Shown here piece after piece: positions 1 through 8,329 of a stretch of DNA of 64,000 nt. Numbering within the stretch: position 1 is the first letter of the stretch; each line of letters begins with the position of its first letter. The position numbers were made by a program, and so were the translations under genes. Origin of the DNA: an uncultured Blautia sp. (GTDB lineage: Bacteria > Bacillota > Clostridia > Lachnospirales > Lachnospiraceae); assembly GCF_934371575.1 (NCBI RefSeq), contig NZ_CAKRNY010000002.1:76572-140571 (forward strand), read 5' to 3'. The notes beneath the pieces are model-generated. The model was not told where the DNA came from. It was given only the letters and a program-made list of their open reading frames with translations, and did no database searches.

Positions 1-228
1 ATATGGACTCATCAGCATAATATTGACGCCAAAAGGTTTATCAGTAAGCTTTTTTACCTCCTGAACCTGCTGACGCACCCAGTCTGCAGGAGCGCTTGCA
101 GCACCAATCAGACCAAGTCCACCAGCTTCAGAAACCGCTGCAGCAAGATGATATTCAGCAACCCAGGCCATTCCTCCCTGAATGATCGGGTATTCAATTC
201 CAAGCAATTCTGTCACTTCTGTTTTCAT
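1..228 (-). CDS. fabK: Enoyl-ACP reductase II FabK, partial
   Basis: FMN-dependent enoyl-ACP reductase of the FabK/nitronate-monooxygenase family, which carries out the last reduction of each fatty-acid elongation cycle. Only the first 76 residues are present; the frame stays open to base 1, so the gene runs off the left edge. The visible N-terminus has the family opening: 'YPIIQGGMAWV' followed by 'AVSEAGGLGLIGA', the start of the FMN-binding TIM barrel. A GGAGAG ribosome site precedes the ATG at 228. It lies 76 bases after acpP on the same strand, the fabH-acpP-fabK order usual in clostridial fab operons, and should share the FabT-type control seen upstream of fabH. A plain nitronate monooxygenase is possible from sequence alone, but the context favours FabK. 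Confidence 0.9.
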   Translation of the reverse strand, partial: MKTEVTELLGIEYPIIQGGMAWVAEYHLAAAVSEAGGLGLIGAASAPADWVRQQVQEVKKLTDKPFGVNIMLMSPY

Positions 229-304
229 GAAACTCTCCATTCTGCAATTCTGTTATTCCTGCCTGTATACAGCAGAAAAATCTCAAGTTATACTACGCCA
301 CTAC

Positions 305-529
305 TTACTGGCGACTCTGAAGATAGCTTTCCACATCACCAATTGTCTTAATATTTTCAAGATCTTCAGTAGGAATTTCCACCTCAAATTCCTCTTCCAG
401 TGCCATTACCATCTCAAAAAGGTCAAGGGAATCTGCTCCCAGATCTTCCTTAAAAGAGGTATCTGCTGTCATTGTATTTACGTCTGCTCCTAATGAATCT
501 GCTGCAATTTCTTTGATTTTTTCTAACAT
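305..529 (-). CDS. acpP: Acyl carrier protein AcpP
   Basis: Acyl carrier protein of type II fatty-acid synthesis, 74 residues, the normal length. Ser34 in 'GADSLDL' is the site that receives 4'-phosphopantetheine. The protein is strongly acidic and four-helical in pattern ('MVMALEEEFEVEIP' is the typical helix II-III region). An AAGGAG ribosome site lies nine bases before the ATG. It sits between fabH and fabK on the minus strand. The 225-base gap separating it from fabH is unusually long for an operon and holds a large inverted-repeat structure, so its expression relative to fabH may be adjusted by that RNA. A second, divergent carrier protein is encoded at 46269-46499; this one is the housekeeping copy by context. 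Confidence 0.96.
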   Translation of the reverse strand: MLEKIKEIAADSLGADVNTMTADTSFKEDLGADSLDLFEMVMALEEEFEVEIPTEDLENIKTIGDVESYLQSRQ

Positions 530-624
530 TTTTTTATTCTCCTTATTTCGTTTTTTCTGATTTTAATTTCTTATTTTTTTATAAGTAAAGCAGACATTCG
601 CAATCCGCTTTGCTACTTGCTCAT

Positions 625-744
625 GAACGCAGTCGCTTCGCGACCTGTCAGTGGGAGCTGAAGGCTCCCACTGACATAAGCATCCCCCTTACCCACCGCT
701 TAGTGCTCCGCGCACTTGAAGCGGGGGAATGCTTATCTGCGTTC
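625..744 (-). repeat. Multi-hairpin intergenic element between fabH and acpP
   Basis: Nested and tandem inverted repeats fill this gap. An outer pair is GAACGCAG (625-632) with CTGCGTTC (737-744). Inside are a short hairpin at 632-644 (GTCGC/GCGAC), a perfect 13-bp stem with 5-nt loop at 646-676 (TGTCAGTGGGAGC), and an imperfect long stem joining ATAAGCAT (676-683) to ATGCTTAT (729-736) with inner CCGCTT/AAGCGG pairing. There is no T-tract, so it is not an ordinary terminator. It could be a REP/MITE-type mobile repeat, an RNA processing site or an attenuator within the fab operon. GC content is clearly above that of the neighbouring intergenic DNA. Confidence 0.75.
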
Positions 745-754
745 AAATCCTTAT

Positions 755-1723
755 TTACCATCTCAGCAGGCTTGCCCCATAGGTAAGACCGCCTCCAAAT
801 CCGGAAAGAAGGATCCAATCTCCAGCTTTTAATTTTCTATTTTTTCTGCACTCATCCAACAAAAGCGGAATGCTTGCAGATGAAGTATTTCCAAGGGTTT
901 CTATATTCATGGGGAATTTTTCCAAAGGCTCCTTCATATGTTTTGCCACAGATGAAACAATCCTCTGATTCGCCTGATGAAGTATGTAATACCGAATTTC
1001 ATCTTTATTTTTCCCTGCTTTATTCAGGACTTCGCTGATCACTTCCGGCACTTTGGAAACTGCAAATTTGAATACTTCTTTTCCATCCATCTGCATATAA
1101 GAAACAGAAATGTCTGCCCCTTCTTTTGTAAAATCAGGCTGATTCCTGCTGGAACAGGTGAGCACATCCCCTCCTGTTCCAATGGAATGTGTTGCCTGAA
1201 TATAGACTGCAGACTCCTCAGCTTCCAGTACAACTGCGCCAGCCCCATCCCCAAACAACACGCAGGTGCTTCTGTCCTGCCAGTTGGTAAGATGTGAAAG
1301 AACTTCTGCTCCAATTACCAATGCCTTTTTATAAATCTGCTGTCCCAGATAAGCTTGCGCCGTATTCAATGCCACAAGAAATCCGGTACACGCGCTGTTC
1401 AGATCAAAGCATGTTGCATTAACAGCGCCAATCCTTTTCTGCACCTCACAGGCTGCACAGGGCATAATTCTTTCAGCAGACATTGTAGATACCAGAATCA
1501 GATCAATCTCTTCGGCTCTTATCCCAGCGTCTGTCAGAGCCATTTCAGCAGCCTGTGCTGCCATAAAAGCTACTGACTCTTTTTGACTCGCTATGTGCCT
1601 CTGTCCGATTCCGGTACGTCCCCGAATCCACTCATCGCTTGTATCTACCATGTGGGACAATTCATGATTATCCCACACCTGAACCGGTCTGTAAGAACCG
1701 GTTCCCTTTATTTTTCCAACCAT
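755..1723 (-). CDS. fabH: Beta-ketoacyl-ACP synthase III FabH
   Basis: KAS III, which starts fatty-acid synthesis by condensing acetyl-CoA (or a branched acyl-CoA) with malonyl-ACP. The start chosen is the ATG at 1723, giving 322 residues beginning MVGKIKGTGSYRP as in the family; GGAGG lies just upstream. A longer frame back to 1813 would cover the promoter and is rejected. With this start the nucleophile is Cys112 ('NSACTGF'), as in E. coli FabH, and the catalytic His ('ILHQANQRI', about 244) and Asn ('GNTSSASIP', about 274) are in place. It is the first gene of a minus-strand operon with acpP and fabK. A promoter and FabT-type palindrome lie directly upstream. Confidence 0.97.
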   Translation of the reverse strand: MVGKIKGTGSYRPVQVWDNHELSHMVDTSDEWIRGRTGIGQRHIASQKESVAFMAAQAAEMALTDAGIRAEEIDLILVSTMSAERIMPCAACEVQKRIGAVNATCFDLNSACTGFLVALNTAQAYLGQQIYKKALVIGAEVLSHLTNWQDRSTCVLFGDGAGAVVLEAEESAVYIQATHSIGTGGDVLTCSSRNQPDFTKEGADISVSYMQMDGKEVFKFAVSKVPEVISEVLNKAGKNKDEIRYYILHQANQRIVSSVAKHMKEPLEKFPMNIETLGNTSSASIPLLLDECRKNRKLKAGDWILLSGFGGGLTYGASLLRW

Positions 1724-1770
1724 AATCCCTCCAGGTACATTGTGCATCCTTTTGTTTTGATTTAAAATAG

Positions 1771-1783
1771 TTTGATTATCAAA
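1771..1783. promoter_or_regulatory. FabT-type operator upstream of fabH
   Basis: The 13-bp palindrome TTTGATTATCAAA matches the binding motif described for FabT, the MarR-family repressor of fatty-acid synthesis in Firmicutes. It directly follows and slightly overlaps the -10 box of the fabH promoter, a repressor position. No fabT gene is seen next to fabH in this window, so the repressor must be encoded elsewhere. Confidence 0.75.
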
Positions 1784-1810
1784 GTATATCATATATTTTC
1801 TGTTTGTCAA
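1783..1810 (-). promoter_or_regulatory. fabH operon promoter
   Basis: Reading the minus strand, TTGACA (1805-1810) and TATACT (1783-1788) are separated by 16 bases. The -10 box runs into the FabT-type palindrome. Transcription would start about 50-60 bases before the fabH ATG at 1723. Confidence 0.75.
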
Positions 1811-1811
1811 C

Positions 1812-1857
1812 AAAAAAATACTGTCCGAATCATTTTTTATGACTCAGACAGTATTTT
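1812..1857 (-). terminator. Rho-independent terminator after the transglutaminase gene
   Basis: On the minus strand, AATACTGTC pairs with GACAGTATT around an AT-rich loop and is followed by a run of T. It lies 13 bases past the stop at 1870 and immediately before the fabH promoter, insulating the fab operon. Confidence 0.8.
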
Positions 1858-1869
1858 CTGTTTTTTCAA

Positions 1870-3681
1870 TCACTTCTTTACCCGTACCTTACAGGTTGCT
1901 TTGCGGTTTCCGGATCGCACTGTGATCAACGCTGTTCCCCTTTTTCTGGCAACAATTTTCCCTTTGGAATTTACCGTAGCTACTTTTGGATTGGAGCTTC
2001 TATAAGTAACCTTCTGCCGACTGGTAACAGGCGTAACTGTTACTTTCAGACGAAAACTTTTCCCCTTTCTAGACAGAGTTATACTTCCTTTATTCAAAGA
2101 CAGTCTTGTTGTTTTTACAGCTCCCCTCTGCACTTTTAAGGTCAAAATCTTACGTTTACCATTGGAATAGATGATGGTAATCCTGGTCTTTCCCACTTTT
2201 TTACCGGTAATTTTTCCTTTTTTGCTGACAGCTGCAAGCTTTTTATTCGAAACACTGATCTTCTTTATTTTTCCAGATGGTTTATAAGACTGACCCACCT
2301 GCAAAATAAGAGAACCTGATGATGCAGTTGGCACCGGTGTTACGGTAGGCATCGGTGTCGCAGTTGGCACCGGCGTCGCAGTTGGCACCGGTGTCGCGGT
2401 GGGCATCGGTGTCGCGGTGGGCGTCGGCGTCGCAGTTGGCACCGGTGTCGCGGTGGGCACTGGTGTCGCAGTTGGCACCGGTGTCGCGGTAGGCGTCGGC
2501 GTCGCGGTGGGTGTCGGTGTCGCGGTGGGCACCGGTGTCGCGGTAGGTTCCGGTTCTGCCTCTTCACCTTCTTCCCCATATCCCCATTCTGCTAATTCAG
2601 GTAAAATAAATATGGGCGAACAGCCTCCCTTTGAGGATGTTGAAAAGCTTGCGTATTCTTCTCTTTCCTCGCTGATTGTAAGCACCTGTCCTGTGGATTT
2701 AGATCCTGCAAGCAGATATCTCTCCGAAGCTTCTGTACCAATATCATCCCAGGTTGCATCCACCAGATACCACTTGCCATCCTCCATCTGGATATAATTC
2801 CACATATGAGCTCCCGGAGTCCCATAAACCGATGCTTTCGCAGTCCCGCTGACACAGGCGCAATTAATTCCCATATAATAGCAAAGAATTTTCATAGACT
2901 TTGCATATCCCTCGCATACAAATGCAGGATTCTCATCCAGAAACAGAGATGCGGCAGTATGTACCCACATGGTATCGTCATTTCTGTAGGTAACTTTCTC
3001 ACAAATATAGTCATGAATCGTCTTTATTTTCTGCCGTTGGGGCATATCTGCAGTCCGCGCTGTTAATTCCTGCACAGTTTGTTGTACAGACGCCATAAAA
3101 TCATTCATTTTCACATGAGCATTTGTCGCAATCTCGCGTGCTTTTGGGTCAAAACTATAGCTATAAAATGACGCCCTGTATCCAGTTGAAGATGTCACAT
3201 CCTTAGTATAGCGAATCCGATATCCATAGCTTCCGCCTCTGAACCAGAATGCCTGTGGATAATCATAGGCAAAAGCATCTGAAGCAGCCTGTATTGCACT
3301 GCTCACCTGACTTTTCGCCAGCTCATACTCTTCGCCTTTTTTCTGAAATTCTCCTTCCGAAACCACAGCTTCAAAGGAAATTTCCTCTGGAAATTCAAAA
3401 GAAATTTTCAAATCATCTAAATGCCGGCTATACTCTTTAACATAATTCCAAACCATTAAATCATAGAGATATCTGGCATTTTCATCCAGCTGCGCACCAT
3501 AACTGTCCGTATATGTTTCCAGGGAAAATAGACTGATACCGCTGTCATTGGCTTCTTCCGCAATGGCACCGGAGGTGATGAGACCGGTGTCAGTTATGTC
3601 TATATTTCCCCAAACAGGTTCAATCCAAAATATTGATAGAATAATAGAAATTACTGCAAAAATTCCCATTCCTTTTCTCAT
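1870..3681 (-). CDS. Secreted transglutaminase-like protein with Pro-Thr linker and Ig-like tail
   Basis: Predicted exported cysteine-protease/transglutaminase-fold protein, 603 residues. A signal peptide (about residues 1-26) is followed by a transglutaminase core. The Cys of 'FVCEGYAK' (about 256), His of 'GAHMWNY' (about 292) and Asp of 'LVDATWDD' (about 308) form the expected triad. Then comes a low-complexity linker of about twelve TPxPTA units, and a C-terminal region of about 150 residues rich in '[17 protein letters not shown]'-type strands that resembles bacterial Ig-like (Big_2) domains. The ATG at 3681 is preferred over the one at 3687 because AGGAGG lies six bases before it. The linker and Ig-like part suggest a cell-wall location. 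The substrate is unknown; a peptide-bond or isopeptide role at the wall is inference. Confidence 0.85.
   Translation of the reverse strand: MRKGMGIFAVISIILSIFWIEPVWGNIDITDTGLITSGAIAEEANDSGISLFSLETYTDSYGAQLDENARYLYDLMVWNYVKEYSRHLDDLKISFEFPEEISFEAVVSEGEFQKKGEEYELAKSQVSSAIQAASDAFAYDYPQAFWFRGGSYGYRIRYTKDVTSSTGYRASFYSYSFDPKAREIATNAHVKMNDFMASVQQTVQELTARTADMPQRQKIKTIHDYICEKVTYRNDDTMWVHTAASLFLDENPAFVCEGYAKSMKILCYYMGINCACVSGTAKASVYGTPGAHMWNYIQMEDGKWYLVDATWDDIGTEASERYLLAGSKSTGQVLTISEEREEYASFSTSSKGGCSPIFILPELAEWGYGEEGEEAEPEPTATPVPTATPTPTATPTPTATPVPTATPVPTATPVPTATPTPTATPMPTATPVPTATPVPTATPMPTVTPVPTASSGSLILQVGQSYKPSGKIKKISVSNKKLAAVSKKGKITGKKVGKTRITIIYSNGKRKILTLKVQRGAVKTTRLSLNKGSITLSRKGKSFRLKVTVTPVTSRQKVTYRSSNPKVATVNSKGKIVARKRGTALITVRSGNRKATCKVRVKK
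2324..2555. repeat. 18-bp minisatellite encoding the TPxPTA linker
   Basis: About twelve imperfect tandem copies of an 18-bp unit (GGCACCGGTGTCGCGGTG-like on the plus strand). It encodes the Pro-Thr linker on the minus strand. The copies differ mainly at one codon (Val, Thr or Met). Such arrays change length by slippage or recombination. The long plus-strand frame over it is an antisense by-product. Confidence 0.9.
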
Positions 3682-3716
3682 TCCCATCCTCCTCTTTCTT
3701 ACCTCAATTTGTAATC

Positions 3717-3745
3717 ATTTTACTACACCATATTCCCAACAACAA
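3717..3745 (-). promoter_or_regulatory. Promoter of the transglutaminase gene
   Basis: On the minus strand TTGTTG (3740-3745) and TAAAAT (3717-3722) are separated by 17 bases, about 35 bases before the ATG at 3681. Confidence 0.5.
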
Positions 3746-3762
3746 GCAGTTCCTACTTAAGC

Positions 3763-3791
3763 TTGCACATTCATTTTCAATTCGCTATAAT
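3763..3791 (+). promoter_or_regulatory. Promoter of the DUF2142 gene
   Basis: TTGCAC (3763-3768), a 17-base spacer and a perfect TATAAT (3786-3791) lie upstream of an AAGGAG ribosome site and the ATG at 3824. It is back to back with the promoter of the minus-strand gene. Confidence 0.7.
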
Positions 3792-3823
3792 AATCCAATA
3801 TAAAGCTTTTAAGGAGATTTTCA

Positions 3824-5812
3824 ATGAGTACAACAAAAAAAATACCAAGACACATGATTATGTTTTTCATCCTGATCTTTTGTGTCTGCGGCATTTGTCT
3901 TCTTCTGTACAAAGCAAGTTTTCGAAACAAGCTTCATCAACCAGTTAAGTACACAATGATGACAACACATAAAGCAACTAACACAATTTCTCTATCAAAA
4001 GATGCAGCTTTACTAACTGAGACATTTTTATGCACAGTACCTGATTTATCACAATTCACACTAAGCTGCAAGGTCAAAAATAAAAATTCAGACGCACAGC
4101 TTGTGATCACATTAATAGATACAGATTCTGATAAAGTATTATATCAAAAAGAAAAAAGCATTGCTGGTTTAAAAAGCTCCAAAGCAAAAACCATAACCTG
4201 TAGTCTTTCAGAACCTGTAAAAGATTCAGAAGGCAAAGCTCTGCAATTAAAAGTTGAGCTATTAAACCCGAAAAATGCAGTGATATCTTTTACAGCAAAT
4301 GAAAAACAGGCACTTATTCAGGAATTTAACAGTGATACCGCCAGTCACACTAACATAATTTATTCTTTTTCCTATAGTGATAACTCTTTTATGCTTTATT
4401 TCTATGTCGCAATATGTATTGCCTTGCTTTTGTTTGCAGCACTGGCCTATTATCTTATTCTGATACGACAATTAACCGTACAGCAGTTTTTTATTCCCTT
4501 GGCAATCTTTTTGGGATTAATTTTTCAGATTATTATCACAGTTAATGGAGTTCCTGATGAACCCACGCATTTTGACGCAGCTTATAAATATTCCAATCAA
4601 ATATTACAAATTAAAAAAACAGATATCCCAAACACAATATACAAACGCAAATGTGACATCGAATTAAACGATATGCTCAGCAATGGACTGGAGAGCAATT
4701 CATATTATCAGCTTATTTTCCACAGCTTCGAAAAAGCCGTTGATACTGAACTTGTTCCTGTTTCATATACAGATGCTTCTACGATGGTTCCCGGAATCGT
4801 ATATATCCCTGCCGCAATCGGAATAAGCGCAGGGCGTCTATTGAAGCTGTCACCTATGTTGACTATGCAGCTTGGACGAATATGCGCTCTTGTTATATTT
4901 GTTTTTCTGGTTTATTTTGCAATCTGCATTGCCCCATTTGGAAAAAATCTATTCGGTGCACTTGCATTTCTGCCAATCACCTTGCAACAGGCAGCGTCTG
5001 CATCTTATGACAGCATAACCATTGGATTTATTTTCCTGTATACAGCTTTGTGCTTCTATCTGTTATCAGACAAACCAGGAAAAAAGAGCTATTATATCTT
5101 GCTTGGATTACTGTCTCTGTTTATTGCCGCGACAAAAGGCGGGGTTTATCTCCCGCTTCTGTTTCTTTTGCCTATAGGACTCCATCGTAAGTCCACTGGT
5201 CTCAAGAAAAAGCTTAAGCTGATCATTCCATTATGTATCATCGGAATTGTATTGGTAATACTTACCTTAATAAAATTTATGCCTCTGTTTTCCGCTATGT
5301 TTGCCACAAATGCTGCAAATTCCCCCAAAGCGCTTTATTCTATATCTTTTGTACTGCATAATCCGCTTCAGACAGTATACATTCTGGTAAATACGGTTCT
5401 CCAGCGAGGGGATACGCTCCTGAATGGCTTGTTAGGCGGTGCACTTTCCTGGCAGGATGTGAAAATCAACTGGTTCCTTCTTGCGGCGCTTTTGGTTGTC
5501 GTTCTTCTGCTTGCCAATGTAAAAAATGATTCCGCAGTATATGCACGCAGAAATTACGCCGTTATTTCAATCAGCTGCCTTTGCTCTATACTGCTGGTTA
5601 TGTTCTCCATGCTGGTTGGTTTCACAACAATGAAATGGAATTACATTCAGGGACTCCAGGGGCGCTATCTTATCCCTATCGCCCCGGCTTTATTTTCACT
5701 TTTTTCCACACCAATAGTAAATGTAGATGAAAAACATTACGGAAGGGTATGGATGACTATGATGTTTCTGGAAATTCTTGTTGTATTACAAGTCACCATT
5801 AAAGTTCTCTAG
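3824..5812 (+). CDS. DUF2142 family polytopic membrane protein
   Basis: A 662-residue integral membrane protein of the DUF2142 type, thought to be a GT-C-like glycan-modifying membrane family. One N-terminal membrane helix (about residues 13-33) is followed by an extracytoplasmic beta-rich domain of about 150 residues. About ten further hydrophobic helices come next. The family hallmark 'NGVPDEPTHFDAAY' (about 245-258), an acidic loop motif after the third helix, is present. The gene stands alone on the plus strand with its own promoter, convergent with the end of the surface-glycan locus, which suggests that it acts on a glycan. DUF2142 members have no agreed substrate; transfer from a lipid-linked sugar is inference. 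Confidence 0.8.
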   Translation: MSTTKKIPRHMIMFFILIFCVCGICLLLYKASFRNKLHQPVKYTMMTTHKATNTISLSKDAALLTETFLCTVPDLSQFTLSCKVKNKNSDAQLVITLIDTDSDKVLYQKEKSIAGLKSSKAKTITCSLSEPVKDSEGKALQLKVELLNPKNAVISFTANEKQALIQEFNSDTASHTNIIYSFSYSDNSFMLYFYVAICIALLLFAALAYYLILIRQLTVQQFFIPLAIFLGLIFQIIITVNGVPDEPTHFDAAYKYSNQILQIKKTDIPNTIYKRKCDIELNDMLSNGLESNSYYQLIFHSFEKAVDTELVPVSYTDASTMVPGIVYIPAAIGISAGRLLKLSPMLTMQLGRICALVIFVFLVYFAICIAPFGKNLFGALAFLPITLQQAASASYDSITIGFIFLYTALCFYLLSDKPGKKSYYILLGLLSLFIAATKGGVYLPLLFLLPIGLHRKSTGLKKKLKLIIPLCIIGIVLVILTLIKFMPLFSAMFATNAANSPKALYSISFVLHNPLQTVYILVNTVLQRGDTLLNGLLGGALSWQDVKINWFLLAALLVVVLLLANVKNDSAVYARRNYAVISISCLCSILLVMFSMLVGFTTMKWNYIQGLQGRYLIPIAPALFSLFSTPIVNVDEKHYGRVWMTMMFLEILVVLQVTIKVL

Positions 5813-5840
5813 AGCGTGTTTGAAAAAGGCTCTAGCAGCA

Positions 5841-5880
5841 AAATAAAGTGGAGGCATGTCTGCTTCCACTTTATTTTTTT
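5841..5880. terminator. Bidirectional terminator between convergent genes
   Basis: The perfect stem AAATAAAGTGG (5841-5851) / CCACTTTATTT (5866-5876) is followed by a T-tract on the plus strand and preceded by A residues serving the minus strand. It ends the DUF2142 transcript. It overlaps the stop codon of the minus-strand gene at 5871. Confidence 0.8.
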
Positions 5881-7358
5881 CTCCATATTTTTTTCTTCAT
5901 ATACTTCAAAGGTTCTTTCCATCTGCCGTCTCCATCCAGACAGCACCAGCAATTCCCAATATATTGGCAATCTTTTTTTATAGTCTTAAGCAGACTATTT
6001 TTCTGAAACTTATTTTCCTTATTCTGCAAAGTAACCTGAAGAAGCTGGGGACATATTTTCTCGATAATTCTCACCTGGTAGTTCTTTCCCTTTAATAATT
6101 CCAGATCTACCCCACCCAGAATTTCCAGAATACAGCTGCAATTGCAAAGCTGAAAAGAATCCATATTGGGAATCAGCGTCAATGCCTGCTCCAGACCAGA
6201 AAGCCAGCATCCCATACGTAACTCCCGGTAAAAACGCACCGGCCATTTCAGCATCTGCTCATCCGTTTTCACATAATCAAAATAATTCTGCAGTGATTCC
6301 TGCATATCTTTTCGCCAACGGATATTTACATATTTTTTCCTGTATTTTTGCAGATTAAGACCTGCTTTTTCCACCCAGTTATAGGAAAAATAATAATTGC
6401 ACGCCCACACACCAGCCCTGAGAATCGCTGTCATTTTATCATCATGGGGATACTGGTCATACGCATAGAAATTACGGTCTTCATCTGCTGCCATACCATC
6501 ACAATAGCGGTCAAAATCCTGCAGTCTTTCTTTACTTTTCTTTCCTTCTCTCTTCCGGTACTCATACTCTCGATTCATTATTTTTGCCAACCTGGGCGGA
6601 GCTTCACGATCCAGTTCTGAGATATTCTCATGTTCCAATGTAAAAGCAGAATAATCAATTCCACTATACTCTAAAAGAGCCATCATAGTCCGCGAATCGT
6701 ATCCTCCGGTAAGAGGCAGCATAATCCTGCCACTATAAGTCCGTACTAAATTATGCAAAACAGTTTCAAAATAATGGATTACTGCATCCAGACGCTGCTC
6801 ATCTGTCTCGAAATTTTTATTTCCAAGATACAGGCTTCTACTTTCATATTTTTGGGAAATCAGATCATAGGTCTGGGAAGGCATCAGGCGATGGGTATCC
6901 GGATAAGCAGTTCCGGAGCCAGGATAATAATCCAGACCAAAATTGTGTCGCAGACGAGGATTTCTGCTCTTTCTGTGCAGTGCTTCATTTATACAGCTTA
7001 AGCTGCTGGAAACAATCCCACTGTCTGTATAAAAGCATCCTAATAACCCACAGGCATCCAGATAAATATGTTTATCGTAAATCAGCAGCCAGGTTCCGGA
7101 CCAGGTTTCCAGTTGTCTTTCCAATTCTGCCCCGTCTTTTATTTCCCGAATCTGTTCTAATGGATCTTTTCTCCCCTCTTCAGCCTGAAATGCCCAGCCT
7201 AAAAGACAGATTTCAGAAGCTTCAGCCTCGTTCTGTACCATTTGAATATGCAGGTCTTTATGATAAGACAAAATTTTCCCACAACTTAATGTTATGTGTT
7301 GAAAATCCTGGATTTCCAATGGATGATCCATTATAATAAACTGTTTGGTGAAAGTCAT
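5871..7358 (-). CDS. Asparagine-synthase-related protein
   Basis: A 495-residue member of the asparagine-synthase-like PP-loop superfamily, enzymes that adenylate a carboxylate and form an amide. The N-terminal 130 residues are an N-terminal-nucleophile-like domain, but the Cys2 nucleophile of true glutaminases is absent, so ammonia or an amine may be used directly. The ATP PP-loop is the TGGYDS motif at about residues 217-222 ('LPLTGGYDSRTMMALLE'). Its start overlaps the end of the upstream GT2 gene by 4 bases (ATGA), so it is translationally coupled. It is the last gene of the surface-glycan locus. Amidation of a uronic acid or attachment of an amino compound to the glycan is a reasonable inference. 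Confidence 0.8.
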   Translation of the reverse strand: MTFTKQFIIMDHPLEIQDFQHITLSCGKILSYHKDLHIQMVQNEAEASEICLLGWAFQAEEGRKDPLEQIREIKDGAELERQLETWSGTWLLIYDKHIYLDACGLLGCFYTDSGIVSSSLSCINEALHRKSRNPRLRHNFGLDYYPGSGTAYPDTHRLMPSQTYDLISQKYESRSLYLGNKNFETDEQRLDAVIHYFETVLHNLVRTYSGRIMLPLTGGYDSRTMMALLEYSGIDYSAFTLEHENISELDREAPPRLAKIMNREYEYRKREGKKSKERLQDFDRYCDGMAADEDRNFYAYDQYPHDDKMTAILRAGVWACNYYFSYNWVEKAGLNLQKYRKKYVNIRWRKDMQESLQNYFDYVKTDEQMLKWPVRFYRELRMGCWLSGLEQALTLIPNMDSFQLCNCSCILEILGGVDLELLKGKNYQVRIIEKICPQLLQVTLQNKENKFQKNSLLKTIKKDCQYIGNCWCCLDGDGRWKEPLKYMKKKIWRKK

Positions 7359-8302
7359 TTTTCCTGATCCTCCAGATAATTGTACTGCTCCTGGATTCTC
7401 TGAAGTTCCATTTCGAAGTCCTGACGGTTCTTCTGTACCATAGTCTGAAGGATCATTCCGGAAAAGAAAGCCTGAATTGCACCAAGCACAGCAAATCCGC
7501 TTACAATCAGGGTAGGAATCTTTCCTACTCTTCCAGTTTCAAGATACGTTATAAATACCGGGAAAAAGAACCCCAACCCAAGTATCAGCAAAATGCCTGC
7601 AAAAATCCCAAAGAATGCCATCGGCTTATAATTTCGATACAGTCTTGCGATGGTCCACAGCACTTTAAAACCATCTGAATATGTATTCAGCTTTGACTCA
7701 CTTCCGTCCGGACGATCCCTGTATTCGATTACCTCATTCTCAATATGCATGTTTTTATCCACTGCATGAATACTCATTTCGGTTTCAATTTCAAATCCTT
7801 TTGACAAAACAGGGAACGATTTCACAAACTGATAACTGAACGCCCTGTATCCGGTCATAATATCATTAATCTGAGTTTGAAACATAATATTAATGCATTT
7901 TCGCACCAGACTGTTTCCAAAATTATGAAACGGTCTTTTGTTCTCTGTAAAATAAGTAGAAGATAATCGGTCCCCCACTACCATATCAACCTTTTTCTTC
8001 AAAACCTTCTCCACCATTGCAGGGGCAAACTCTGCAGGATAGGTATCATCCCCATCAGCCATGATATAGCACTTGGCATCAATTTCCCGGAACATCCGGC
8101 GGATTACATTTCCTTTTCCCTGCTGATATTCGTATCTGACAACAGCACCTGCAGCACGTGCAATCTCGTCCGTATGATCAGTAGAATTATTGTCATAAAC
8201 ATAAACCACTGCTTCCGGCAGTACCTTTTTGAAATCTTTTACAACTTTTTCTATGGTTTTGCTCTCATTGTAGCATGGTATTAATACTGCTATTTTATCC
8301 AT
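7355..8302 (-). CDS. GT2 polyprenyl-phosphate glycosyltransferase with membrane tail
   Basis: A 315-residue family-2 glycosyltransferase of the dolichyl/polyprenyl-phosphate type. The nucleotide-sugar-binding N-terminus 'AVLIPCYNESKTIEKVV', the 'DNNSTD' and the 'MADGDDTYPAE' metal site (about residue 85) are clear. Two hydrophobic helices follow at about 225-250 and 262-288. Such enzymes load a sugar from UDP-sugar onto undecaprenyl phosphate for later transfer outside the membrane. It lies 27 bases after the GtrB-like gene and overlaps the next gene by 4 bases. The sugar is not predictable from sequence. Confidence 0.9.
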   Translation of the reverse strand: MDKIAVLIPCYNESKTIEKVVKDFKKVLPEAVVYVYDNNSTDHTDEIARAAGAVVRYEYQQGKGNVIRRMFREIDAKCYIMADGDDTYPAEFAPAMVEKVLKKKVDMVVGDRLSSTYFTENKRPFHNFGNSLVRKCINIMFQTQINDIMTGYRAFSYQFVKSFPVLSKGFEIETEMSIHAVDKNMHIENEVIEYRDRPDGSESKLNTYSDGFKVLWTIARLYRNYKPMAFFGIFAGILLILGLGFFFPVFITYLETGRVGKIPTLIVSGFAVLGAIQAFFSGMILQTMVQKNRQDFEMELQRIQEQYNYLEDQEK

Positions 8303-8329
8303 TCTGATGCAATCCTTTCCAAACAGTTA

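Noticed and set aside
2399..2797. Plus-strand frame with a Gly-Val-Ala repeat protein
   Set aside because: It is the antisense reading of the Pro-Thr minisatellite, has no ribosome site, and lies wholly within a convincing minus-strand gene.
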